Shown in pieces: positions 1 through 7,621 of a stretch of DNA of 19,544 nucleotides. The stretch is from CAYHWE01 sp964360445 (lineage in GTDB: Bacteria; Patescibacteriota; Patescibacteriia; Patescibacteriales; JAKAJF01). Below the pieces are notes generated by a model, which was not told the DNA's origin, made no database searches, and saw only the letters and a program-made list of their open reading frames with translations. A program made the translations under genes and the position numbers. The first letter of the stretch is position 1, and each line of letters opens with the position of its first letter. The stretch lies in NCBI GenBank assembly GCA_964360445.1, contig CAYHWE010000017.1:1-19544 (forward strand), given 5' to 3'.

Positions 1-3000
1 TGAAGAATGTCGGGATGACTTTTGAGGCGATGCTGCCGCCCGCGTCCTTGCCCGAGATCTCGATCTGATAGACTGTGCCAGCTTCGAATTCGGAAATCGT
101 CATATCATGGATGCTTGTGAACGCCTTGTCCCTGGCTGTCTTCGACTCATCGACAGCCAACATATTATTCCTGTATGGGATATATTTTATTTCCGAATCC
201 GTTTCCACATTCGTCATCCATTTGAATGTCGCTTTTTCCGAGGATACTTTTTCTACCGTATATCCGCCGATTTCCAACGCCTCTTTCGGGGTGCGGAAAA
301 TGAAATCACGCGATTTTGTATTTGTGCCGATACTTGTTTCGCTTCTTAGCTGATAATGATAACCGGTATCGGGGATAAGGTCATACAGGATTACGACATG
401 GTCTTTCACGCTGTCTTTCGGCAATCCCAAAACCTGTTTATAAGGATTGGCCGCCGCCCCGTCATATTCGCCTTCTTTCACAAGAGCAACCAACGAATTC
501 GATTCTTTGTCAGTATGCCATGAAATTATAGCCGTTGTCGAAGTCAGCTCCACTTTCGGCTCTCCGGACATCAACGGACCCGGAATCATGCTGGCTAAAT
601 CTTCTATGGAATTCTGCTGCGTTATCAATGCTGATTGCATGGTGCTCAATGATACCTGCGAAGCGATCTTATACATCATATCTATTGTCTTGTTCACGGC
701 AGATATCAGAGCGTTTTCGCTATTGCCATCCTGCGCGCCATCGGTGTTGTTCACATCTTCCATTATTGATAAAGTCCTGAATTGCATCTGTTCGGACTGA
801 GCAAGATTGCCGGAAGCATCCTTGCCTAATACCCTAAAAGCATAGCTGCTTTCCGGCAACAATTTTTTCAAAGTTACAGTGTGAGCCCGGGTATTTTCAT
901 ATCTGCCGCTCGTGTCATCAAAACTGCCGATGCCATACTCCACAAAACTATCGCTCTCCTCATCCGTATTCCAGGTGATGACAGCGGAGTCTGACCTGAT
1001 GTCCTGGATCTGGATATTGGAAATGACCGGCGCTGCCTTGTCGTTCTTGTCGATGATCAGCATGCCTCCTCCGGACGCGTTCGATCTTACCGCCGCTTCC
1101 CTGGCTAATACCTGCGACTCCGTTGACAGGGTTTCGCTGGTGGTGAAACTCTGCTCGGTGCTAGTGCCGGTATTGGAAGACGCGTCAGTGGAGATGACTT
1201 TGTAGTAATAGATGGTGCTCTGGGACAGTCCGGACAGAGTGATGGAATGGGTCAGGTTGAGATTGGTGTTGATGGCGGTCGAGCTGGAATAGGTTCCAAC
1301 GGCTGTGCCGAATGTGATCTGCGATGTCGCTCTTTCATCCGTTGTCCAGGTGATTACCGCGGATGTGTCGGTTATCGGGCTGGCGGTGATAGAGCTGAAC
1401 GTAGGCGCGGTCGAGTCGCGGGTGGTGGTGAATGAATAATAGTTGCCGGAATTATTGTCCGTCCTGGCATTGCCGTCGACATCAGTGGAGCGGACGCGGA
1501 AATAGTAGGTGACATTCTCGGCCAGGCCGGTGAGCGTGACTGAGTGGCTGGTCGTTGTCGCGCTCCTGCCCTTCTCTATATAGTCGGTTTCGAAACTGGC
1601 GGTAGAAGTCGCGTATTGGACGAACGAGCTGGCATTCTCGTTTGTTGTCCAGGTGATGGTGGCGGAGGAAATGGTTGTGCTTGTGGCAACGAGGGATATA
1701 ACCGGAGCGGTTGTATCCGGCAGCGCGGAGGTGGTGAAGCTGTAGCCGGCGCCGCCGTTGTTCGTTGTCGTTGAATTGCCGTTCTCGTCAGTCGCGACCA
1801 GTTGGAAATAGTAGGTGGTCGAGGCTGATAATCCGGCCAGGTTCACGGAATGGTTGTAGTTGTAATTATTGATATCCGACCTTGAACCGTAGGGTCCGCC
1901 CGAGGTTGTGCCATAGGCGAGCGTCGAGGTGGCCGGCTGGTCGGTTGTCCAGGCTATGGAAACCGAGCTGGTTCCGATATTGGTGATGTTCGAGCTCGGG
2001 GTGAACGTGATGGTCGGAGCGGCTGTGTCCTGGGTGGTGAGGAATGTGTAGTAATTGCCGGCGTTGTTGTCGGTCGCGATGTTGTTTTCCGAGTCGGTTG
2101 ACTTTACATAATAGTAATACCTGGTATTCGCGGTCAGGCCGGTCAGATTGACGGAATGGGAAGTGACCAAATTCGGCGATCCTTGCACGGTCTGGGGAGC
2201 GGATAAATTAGAGTTGGTTGAAAAAACAACGATCGAATCAGCGGTAATATCAGTCGTCCAGACTACCGTCGCTTTTGTATTTTGTATTTCATTCTGTGTC
2301 ACGCCGGAAATGACCGCGCCCGGCTTAGTCGTGAATGTGTAGCCGGCGCTGCTGTTATCATTTGTACCGGTATTACCTGCCGGATCGGTTGATTTGGCGC
2401 GGAAATAATAGGTTGTGGACGCGCTTAAATTTGTCAGCACGACCTGATGGCGTCCGACGCCGGAACTGGAATCAGCCATAGTCGCATTACCAACTTCAGT
2501 GGCATATGAACCCGGGGTAACCGAATAGCCGATAGTCGAATTGGACAATTCGTTCGTATCCCAAACGATTGTAGCTGTCTGGGTAGTTGTTGCTGTAACC
2601 TGGACATTAGAAATCGTTGGCGCAATCACATCGGTTCCGCCGCCGCCCTCCCCCGGACCCTGGGTCCCGTCAGCAGCGCCATTAACAGAGGAAGAAAAAT
2701 ACGAAACATTGTTATTAGCATCTTCCGTAATCACTTTGTAATAATATGTCGTGCTGGAACTAATATTGGAATCGCGATAATAGTTTACTGCCCTGTCGGT
2801 CGAGGAAGCGACAGCAGAAAATGTGCTGGCAACAGTCGAGGTCGAGCGCAGTATGTGGTATCTCCCGAATCCCGGGCTGGGCAGAGCGACCATTTTCCAG
2901 GCAACGAACAGGCTGTATTCATTGGCGCTGACATTGGATGTATCCTGGATTATCAATGAAGTCGGCGTTTCCGGAGTGGTGGCGGATTGTATGGCTGAAG

Positions 3001-6000
3001 TATTGCCGTAGGCGTCTTTGAATTGGACATAAACAACATCCGGATCAGTGGCAAGGGTGGTCGTTGTCGCGGATTCATACGGCACCCAGCTGGCGCCGGA
3101 CAGATCCGAATTCAGGGAAATTTTTACCTGCAGGCTGGTATCGTCAGTGGCGGACAAAGTAACAGAAGCCGGAGTGGTTGTGGCGATGACTTTTACCGGC
3201 ACAGCGCCCAGGGTGGGATTTTTTGTGTCCAGGGTTGTTGTGGCCGATGCCAGCTGGACAGTATTATTCGCCGCTTCGTTGTCATTTATGGTAACGCGCA
3301 TCTTGAATGTGCTGTTCAGATACTGAGCGTCAAAATCAGTGTTCGGATACCAGGTGGCGGTGTAGGCGGTATAGGTAGTCGTTGAAACCGTGTTGACCGC
3401 TTTGTTGGTCAGGTCGCCGGCAGCGAATGTAGTAGCAGCAGTCCAGCTGGAGCCGTTCCAGTATTCGAATGACGGAGTGATATATCCGGGGGTAACGCTG
3501 CCGGAGGCGGAGTCAGTGTCTCTGACTTCATAGCTGATAGCGACATTGCCGTCCGAGCCCTGGGTAGCGGTAAAGTTCTGCACTTCAGGCGGAGCGTTGA
3601 CTACATAGGTCATAGACACATTGTCCGCGGTCGGAGTCGTTCCTCCGCTTGAGGCCAGGAATATCTTGTATTGGAAAAACCTGTCATTGGCGCCGTTGCG
3701 TAATGGGTGGGTGCTGGCGACGCTTATGCCGTTGTTGGCGGCTTCAAAATAGTTTACTCCCGAACATGTGGAAGTCGAGACTTCCGTATACCCGCACCAG
3801 GCGGCGGAAGAAATGCCGGCGGACGAACTGGCTGATCTGACTTGGAATTTTATTGTCTCATCGGTCGTCGTTCCAGTTTCCGACCAGGCGATAGCGATTA
3901 CCAGATTAGCGGCGTCGCCGGAATCGTAAATTGATGAGGTAAGATTGGAGGAAGTGGTATAGAGAGAATTATTGATAGTCAGGCTGTTCAATGACGGAGA
4001 ATACGCAGTATCGGTAGTTGAGAGTATCGCTCTGTATTGCACATACCTTTTTCCATTCAGCGCTGTAATGCTTCCGCCATTGGAAATACTTGTCTGCCAG
4101 CTTGTCCAGCTTCCGTCCGGACTGGCAGTATTACCGGCGCGGATGTCGATTTGGATAGTCGTGCTGGCGGAAGTGGATGCGCTGTATCCGAGGGTGGTGA
4201 AGTCAGATGTGCCGCCCATGTCAATCACCGCGGAGGTGAAGGTGCCGGATGAAATATATGTCACATCTCCGTTTAAATCAGCGAAGGCGGGCGCGGCGTA
4301 GATGCCGATATCAGGAGCATTCCAGGCGCTTTTTGCAGTCCAAGTCGAACTTGAAACAGTGCCGGTGTTTTCATAGGCAGTAGAAACGCCGACGCTGTTT
4401 CCGAATAATATAACAAAATCCTGATCATTATCCAAATCAGCGAAAGCAGGGCCGGCGTAAGCGCCGACATCAGGGGTGTTCCAGGCGCTTTTTGCTGCCC
4501 AGGTCGAACTTGAAACTGTGCCGGTGTTTTCATAGCCGTAAGAAATACCGCCATTCTCTCCGATCAATAAATCATAGTCGCCGTCATTATCCAGATCAGC
4601 GAAAGCAGGGGCGGCGTTAATGCCGACATCCGGAGTGTTCCAGGCGCTTTTCGCGGCCCAAGTCGGGCTGGAAACTGTGCCGGTGTTTTCATAGCCGTAA
4701 GAAATACCGCCATTCTCTCCGATCAATAAATCATAGTCGCCGTCATTATCCAGATCAGCGAAAGCAGGGGCGGCGTTAATGCCGACATCCGGAGTGTTCC
4801 AGGCGCTTTTCGCGGCCCAAGTCGGGCTGGAAACTGTGCCGGTGTTTTCATAGCCGTAAGAAACGCCGGCATATTCTCCAACCAACAAATCATAATCGCC
4901 GTCATTATTTAAATCAGCAAAAGTCGGTCGGGAAGGACCGGCGCAAGAAAGATCCCAAGCGGCTTTCGCAGTCCAGGTCGGACTGGAAACCGTGCCGGTA
5001 TTTTCATAGCCGTAAGCAGTAGTAGTGCCATCAGATCCGATCAATAGATCATAGTCACCAGGCGATGTAGTGCCTAGTTTGATCTTCGCCCCGCTCCCAG
5101 CTCCGCTCACGGTCGTGCTCGCATTAGTACCATTATCAAAATCTCCCCCCGTCGCCGTATTATTCGGCGTGCTTGTGCTTACAGTCCCGTCATCGGTAAA
5201 TGAAAAAGAAGAGGTTGCCAGTTTTACATCCGTTCCGATAACCAATCCGGTTGAAGAAGCGGAGTAATATGTCCAGCCGCTTTGGTCGGTGGAATGGCTC
5301 GCGACCGACGCGCTGCCGCCGCCGGCCCAGCTTTGTTGGGAGAAGTTATAGGTGGCGGCGAAGATGTTCGGGGTTTTGTTGAAAATCAATGAAGTGATCG
5401 TGCCGGTAATGATAGTCGCGATAATCATCGCCCCCAGGGTAGCGAAAGAATAATGGGCGGCCTTTTTTTGCTGCTTTTTGTGCAATTCAAATAATTTTTG
5501 ATAAAATTCGACCAAAACATCCGGGTCAACCTCTTCCCCTCTCTCAATCCTCTTTTCAATGTATTCAATATTAAGGATCGTGTCATTTTTTATATCGACA
5601 ATAACCAAATCCCTGTTCCTTTTCTGCAAATCTTCTCTGATTTCATTAAAACTTTCTTCCGGGCTTTTGAACAATATTATCAAAAAATAAAGCGCCTTCA
5701 GGTAGTGGATATGGAAAAACAGCTTGATTATCCGCCAGGCGCTGTTTTCATCGATGCTATTTTCAATATCAGCTATCTTGAATTTTGTCTTGAAATAATG
5801 GCGGGTCAAAAGAGGAGCGAAATACGGGGTGGAAACGCCTCTTTTATGGGCTATAAAAATCAAAAAGGCCAAGGTAAAAAATAAAACCATGGCCAGACTA
5901 AGCCAATGCAGCATGCCCCAGATAGAATATAAAATAAACATATTGAAAATAGAAAAAACCAAAGGTGTGAATATTTTTTCTTTCTTTAGAATCCTTAAAA

Positions 6001-6037
6001 ATACAGTGATATTTTTCCTTAAATCGCGTTCTGCCAT
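1..6037 (-). CDS. Giant membrane-anchored surface protein with FG-GAP-like and FN3-like repeats (C-terminus beyond window)
   Basis: One frame is open from the ATG at 6037 to the left edge, at least 2012 codons with no stop, so the C-terminus is missing. Residues ~22-40 and ~44-63 are hydrophobic helices, ~64-196 is a charged and probably cytosolic region, and ~197-219 is a third TM helix; positive charges place the rest outside the cell. After TM3 comes a Q..W.GG segment, then ~325-590 with five or six 53-residue repeats centred on FADLDNDGDYDLLIG (a DxDxDG calcium-loop-like motif of FG-GAP/VCBS repeats), then beta-sandwich-like regions rich in Thr and Ser (~590-1130). From ~1135 to the edge there are about eight FN3-like units with the signature ATIxWTTxExxxS and the ending YxFTT. 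The likely role is adhesion or a cell-surface stalk; no catalytic motif was seen. The start has no strong Shine-Dalgarno but a promoter lies just upstream. Existence and architecture are well supported; function is inferred. Confidence 0.92.
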   Translation of the reverse strand, partial: MAERDLRKNITVFLRILKKEKIFTPLVFSIFNMFILYSIWGMLHWLSLAMVLFFTLAFLIFIAHKRGVSTPYFAPLLTRHYFKTKFKIADIENSIDENSAWRIIKLFFHIHYLKALYFLIILFKSPEESFNEIREDLQKRNRDLVIVDIKNDTILNIEYIEKRIERGEEVDPDVLVEFYQKLFELHKKQQKKAAHYSFATLGAMIIATIITGTITSLIFNKTPNIFAATYNFSQQSWAGGGSASVASHSTDQSGWTYYSASSTGLVIGTDVKLATSSFSFTDDGTVSTSTPNNTATGGDFDNGTNASTTVSGAGSGAKIKLGTTSPGDYDLLIGSDGTTTAYGYENTGTVSSPTWTAKAAWDLSCAGPSRPTFADLNNDGDYDLLVGEYAGVSYGYENTGTVSSPTWAAKSAWNTPDVGINAAPAFADLDNDGDYDLLIGENGGISYGYENTGTVSSPTWAAKSAWNTPDVGINAAPAFADLDNDGDYDLLIGENGGISYGYENTGTVSSSTWAAKSAWNTPDVGAYAGPAFADLDNDQDFVILFGNSVGVSTAYENTGTVSSSTWTAKSAWNAPDIGIYAAPAFADLNGDVTYISSGTFTSAVIDMGGTSDFTTLGYSASTSASTTIQIDIRAGNTASPDGSWTSWQTSISNGGSITALNGKRYVQYRAILSTTDTAYSPSLNSLTINNSLYTTSSNLTSSIYDSGDAANLVIAIAWSETGTTTDETIKFQVRSASSSAGISSAAWCGYTEVSTSTCSGVNYFEAANNGISVASTHPLRNGANDRFFQYKIFLASSGGTTPTADNVSMTYVVNAPPEVQNFTATQGSDGNVAISYEVRDTDSASGSVTPGYITPSFEYWNGSSWTAATTFAAGDLTNKAVNTVSTTTYTAYTATWYPNTDFDAQYLNSTFKMRVTINDNEAANNTVQLASATTTLDTKNPTLGAVPVKVIATTTPASVTLSATDDTSLQVKISLNSDLSGASWVPYESATTTTLATDPDVVYVQFKDAYGNTSAIQSATTPETPTSLIIQDTSNVSANEYSLFVAWKMVALPSPGFGRYHILRSTSTVASTFSAVASSTDRAVNYYRDSNISSSTTYYYKVITEDANNNVSYFSSSVNGAADGTQGPGEGGGGTDVIAPTISNVQVTATTTQTATIVWDTNELSNSTIGYSVTPGSYATEVGNATMADSSSGVGRHQVVLTNLSASTTYYFRAKSTDPAGNTGTNDNSSAGYTFTTKPGAVISGVTQNEIQNTKATVVWTTDITADSIVVFSTNSNLSAPQTVQGSPNLVTSHSVNLTGLTANTRYYYYVKSTDSENNIATDNNAGNYYTFLTTQDTAAPTITFTPSSNITNIGTSSVSIAWTTDQPATSTLAYGTTSGGPYGSRSDINNYNYNHSVNLAGLSASTTYYFQLVATDENGNSTTTNNGGAGYSFTTSALPDTTAPVISLVATSTTISSATITWTTNENASSFVQYATSTASFETDYIEKGRSATTTSHSVTLTGLAENVTYYFRVRSTDVDGNARTDNNSGNYYSFTTTRDSTAPTFSSITASPITDTSAVITWTTDERATSQITFGTAVGTYSSSTAINTNLNLTHSITLSGLSQSTIYYYKVISTDASSNTGTSTEQSFTTSETLSTESQVLAREAAVRSNASGGGMLIIDKNDKAAPVISNIQIQDIRSDSAVITWNTDEESDSFVEYGIGSFDDTSGRYENTRAHTVTLKKLLPESSYAFRVLGKDASGNLAQSEQMQFRTLSIMEDVNNTDGAQDGNSENALISAVNKTIDMMYKIASQVSLSTMQSALITQQNSIEDLASMIPGPLMSGEPKVELTSTTAIISWHTDKESNSLVALVKEGEYDGAAANPYKQVLGLPKDSVKDHVVILYDLIPDTGYHYQLRSETSIGTNTKSRDFIFRTPKEALEIGGYTVEKVSSEKATFKWMTNVETDSEIKYIPYRNNMLAVDESKTARDKAFTSIHDMTISEFEAGTVYQIEISGKDAGGSIASKVIPTFF
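4265..5060 (-). repeat. Tandem 159-bp coding repeats (FG-GAP-like units)
   Basis: Within the giant surface-protein gene a 159-bp (53-codon) unit recurs about five times. Each unit encodes a FADLxNDGDYDLL calcium-loop-like motif, then GYENTGTVSS, then SAWNTPDVG. Two neighbouring units are identical over 193 bp: 4512-4704 equals 4671-4863 base for base at an offset of 159. Units towards the lower coordinates have drifted (for example NDQDFVILFG), and the array ends in FADLNGD near 4270. The unit is a multiple of three, so copy-number changes keep the frame. Confidence 0.93.
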
Positions 6038-6048
6038 TTGTCCAAAAT

Positions 6049-6079
6049 ATAATTGTGGATTGCCTGAACCCACAATTAT
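6049..6079. repeat. Perfect 10-bp inverted repeat at the start of the surface-protein transcript
   Basis: The arms ATAATTGTGG (6049-6058) and CCACAATTAT (6070-6079) are perfect inverted repeats around an 11-nt spacer. The upstream arm overlaps two bases of the minus-strand -10 box (6078-6083), and the rest covers the expected transcription start. This geometry suits a repressor operator, or a hairpin at the 5' end of the mRNA 12 nt before the ATG. No binding protein can be named. Confidence 0.6.
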
Positions 6080-6106
6080 TATAACACATTTAACAGCTTA
6101 AACCAA
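6078..6106 (-). promoter_or_regulatory. Promoter of the giant surface-protein gene
   Basis: On the minus strand a consensus -10 TATAAT (6083-6078) is preceded by TGT, making an extended -10 (TGTTATAAT). A 17-bp spacer separates it from TTGGTT (6106-6101), a partial -35. Transcription would start near 6071, leaving a leader of about 34 nt before the ATG at 6037. The promoter lies in the 75-bp gap after the ligase gene, so the surface protein probably has its own transcript. Confidence 0.65.
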
Positions 6107-6112
6107 AAAAAT

Positions 6113-7621
6113 CTAATCCTCTGAAAAACGCAGGAAATACCCCGTCAAAAACCACAGGAATAAAACTCCGAAATGCAGGCTCAGCCACCAATGATCATTG
6201 AGCATCATCAAAAAAACAGGCAAAAACAGGAATAAATAAAATTTTCTTCTCTTGATTGCCGAATAAAGCAAGGTTCCAAAAAAGCCAAGAAAACCAATGA
6301 TACCAAAAATCCCTATTTCCGCCCCGATCAAAGCAAGCGAGTTATGAACAGGCTGGTAGAAATAGCTAGGCTTATCAATTATTTGTTTATGGACTGCCAA
6401 CGCATAATTTCCAACGCCGGCTCCAAACAGCCAATTTTCTTTAATCGCTTCTTTGAAGATCTTATAGTCATTCATCCTCTCCTCAATAGATATATTTTCC
6501 AGACGGGAAGCATTTGAAATCCTTGTTCTGGCCAAATCTCCATAAAAGTAGAACAACATCAAAGCCATTATGCCCAAAACAACGTTCGCCTTAAAAAAAC
6601 TCTTCCTCTCGATCTTATTTAAAATACCCGTAAAAAACAAAACGACCCAGCCAGCAACAAAACCGATCCAAGCATTGCGGCTGAAAGAAAAGAACAAAGC
6701 GGTAAAAAAAGTGATAAGCAAAAAGTAAAAAGTAAAAAGTTTTGGAATTTGCAATATGTTATTTTTGTCATTTCGAACGAGCGAGAGCGAGGAGAAATCT
6801 CGGTAAAAGCGCTTAACGAGATCTCTCACTATCGTTCGAGATGACAGTCCTTGGAATTTGCCCGCCTCGACTCGCTGTCGCTCTCCGACGCGAGGCGGGA
6901 AATTTGGAATTTGGAATTTGTTTGCCTCTTGGTTATTGCATCTTAGCAATTTTATTAATAACAAGAGAAGTAAGCTCATCGCCATCAATCCTCCCAATAT
7001 ATTCGGATGGTCCAGCCCGCCGTAAGCGCGCAGCCATCGCTCTCCGCTTAAAGTCTCAACAACTGACACCCCCAAATCGCCGGGATCATGCATAGCCATC
7101 CCCAGCCACTTGAATGAAAAGCTTGATTGCGTGAAAAACTGCCAAATCCCCAGACAAGCCTGCAAAAATGCTCCGGCTAAGAAAAAATATGTCAATTTTA
7201 TCGCATCATATCCGGCTTTGATCAGGAGCCAAAATAATCCGACTCCTAGCAATAATCTTATAAAAACATAAGATGCTAAAAACTTATCTTGGGCAAAAAA
7301 AATAGAGATAAAAGCGAAAATAATGCTTAAAAAAACAAAAAACTGATAATTAAGCTTAAAATATTTATCATTGTCATTTCGAGCGAGCAACAGCGAGGAG
7401 AAATCTCGGTAAGCGCGTTGGATGAGATCTCTCACATCCGTTCGAGATGACAGCATGTAAACCAGAAGGAGTGCAATCAACAAAACATCAACCGCGTAAA
7501 GACTTATCGTCCCATACTCAAAATAACCGCCGTTCAATTCCCCCGCCCTTAAGATCAAGCGGGTCTGGACCGGAAGGAAAAAGGCTGTTGCATAAATTCC
7601 ATACTTGATCATCCTATTCAT
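6113..7621 (-). CDS. O-antigen-ligase-like (Wzy_C family) polytopic membrane protein carrying repeat-derived insertions
   Basis: The protein has many hydrophobic helices and, in its C-terminal half, SRNAWIGF followed by a loop with HNSLALIGAEIGIFG, the pattern of the O-antigen ligase/polymerase family that transfers or polymerises lipid-linked glycans at the outer face of the membrane. The frame is open from 7675, but an ATG there would overlap the preceding gene by 62 bp. ATGs at 7621 or 7612, at the stop of that gene (7614), suggest translational coupling and place MIKYG near the N-terminus; 7621 was chosen. Two loops are made of repeated DNA read in frame: 27 codons at 7452-7372 and about 67 codons at 6920-6721. 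Removing both leaves roughly 410 residues, near the usual family size. The glycan substrate is unknown. Confidence 0.83.
   Translation of the reverse strand: MNRMIKYGIYATAFFLPVQTRLILRAGELNGGYFEYGTISLYAVDVLLIALLLVYMLSSRTDVRDLIQRAYRDFSSLLLARNDNDKYFKLNYQFFVFLSIIFAFISIFFAQDKFLASYVFIRLLLGVGLFWLLIKAGYDAIKLTYFFLAGAFLQACLGIWQFFTQSSFSFKWLGMAMHDPGDLGVSVVETLSGERWLRAYGGLDHPNILGGLMAMSLLLLLLIKLLRCNNQEANKFQIPNFPPRVGERQRVEAGKFQGLSSRTIVRDLVKRFYRDFSSLSLVRNDKNNILQIPKLFTFYFLLITFFTALFFSFSRNAWIGFVAGWVVLFFTGILNKIERKSFFKANVVLGIMALMLFYFYGDLARTRISNASRLENISIEERMNDYKIFKEAIKENWLFGAGVGNYALAVHKQIIDKPSYFYQPVHNSLALIGAEIGIFGIIGFLGFFGTLLYSAIKRRKFYLFLFLPVFLMMLNDHWWLSLHFGVLFLWFLTGYFLRFSED
6721..6920. repeat. Composite repeat cassette inside the ligase gene
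   Basis: About 200 bp of repeat-like DNA is translated within the ligase gene. In plus orientation it holds an AAAAGT-type tract (6721-6741), the word TTGGAATTTG (6742-6751), an 81-bp palindromic element (6766-6846), the same word again (6851-6860), a hairpin with arms CCCGCCTCG (6861-6869) and CGAGGCGGG (6891-6899), and tandem TTGGAATTTG words (6904-6920). All of it stays open in the minus-strand gene frame. The AAAAGT tract encodes part of a hydrophobic helix. Confidence 0.8.
6766..6846. repeat. 81-bp palindromic element, copy 1 (in frame inside the ligase gene)
   Basis: The element runs from TGTCATTTCGAACG to CGTTCGAGATGACA, terminal inverted repeats of 14 bp with one mismatch. It is 81 bp, aligns without gaps to the copy at 7372-7452, and matches it at 69 of 81 positions by hand count. 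The minus strand reads through it as SSRTIVRDLVKRFYRDFSSL. No transposase is present, so it resembles a small non-autonomous or REP/MITE-like element. Confidence 0.88.
7372..7452. repeat. 81-bp palindromic element, copy 2 (in frame inside the ligase gene)
   Basis: Same length, orientation and reading frame as the copy at 6766-6846. It is translated on the minus strand as SSRTDVRDLIQRAYRDFSSL, in the charged loop between two N-terminal membrane helices. The ends are TGTCATTTCGAGCG and CGTTCGAGATGACA. The differences from copy 1 cluster in the central 30 bp, while the ends and the GAGAAATCTCGGTA block are conserved. Confidence 0.88.

Noticed and set aside
447..800. Plus-strand open frame of 117 codons, and similar plus-strand frames throughout 75-5884
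   Set aside because: All lie antisense to the giant minus-strand surface-protein frame, have no ribosome sites or recognisable domains, and are explained as shadows of its repetitive Thr/Ser-rich coding sequence.
4273..4905. Minus-strand frames of 93 and 60 codons with repeated peptides (for example FLTAMKTPAQF)
   Set aside because: They are out-of-frame readings of the 159-bp repeats; the true frame through the same DNA encodes the FADLDNDGDYDLL units.
6766..7452. The two palindromic copies read as CRISPR repeats or as the ends of a transposon
   Set aside because: There are only two copies about 600 bp apart, the sequence between them encodes conserved membrane-protein segments, and there is no transposase, no cas gene and no regular spacer array.
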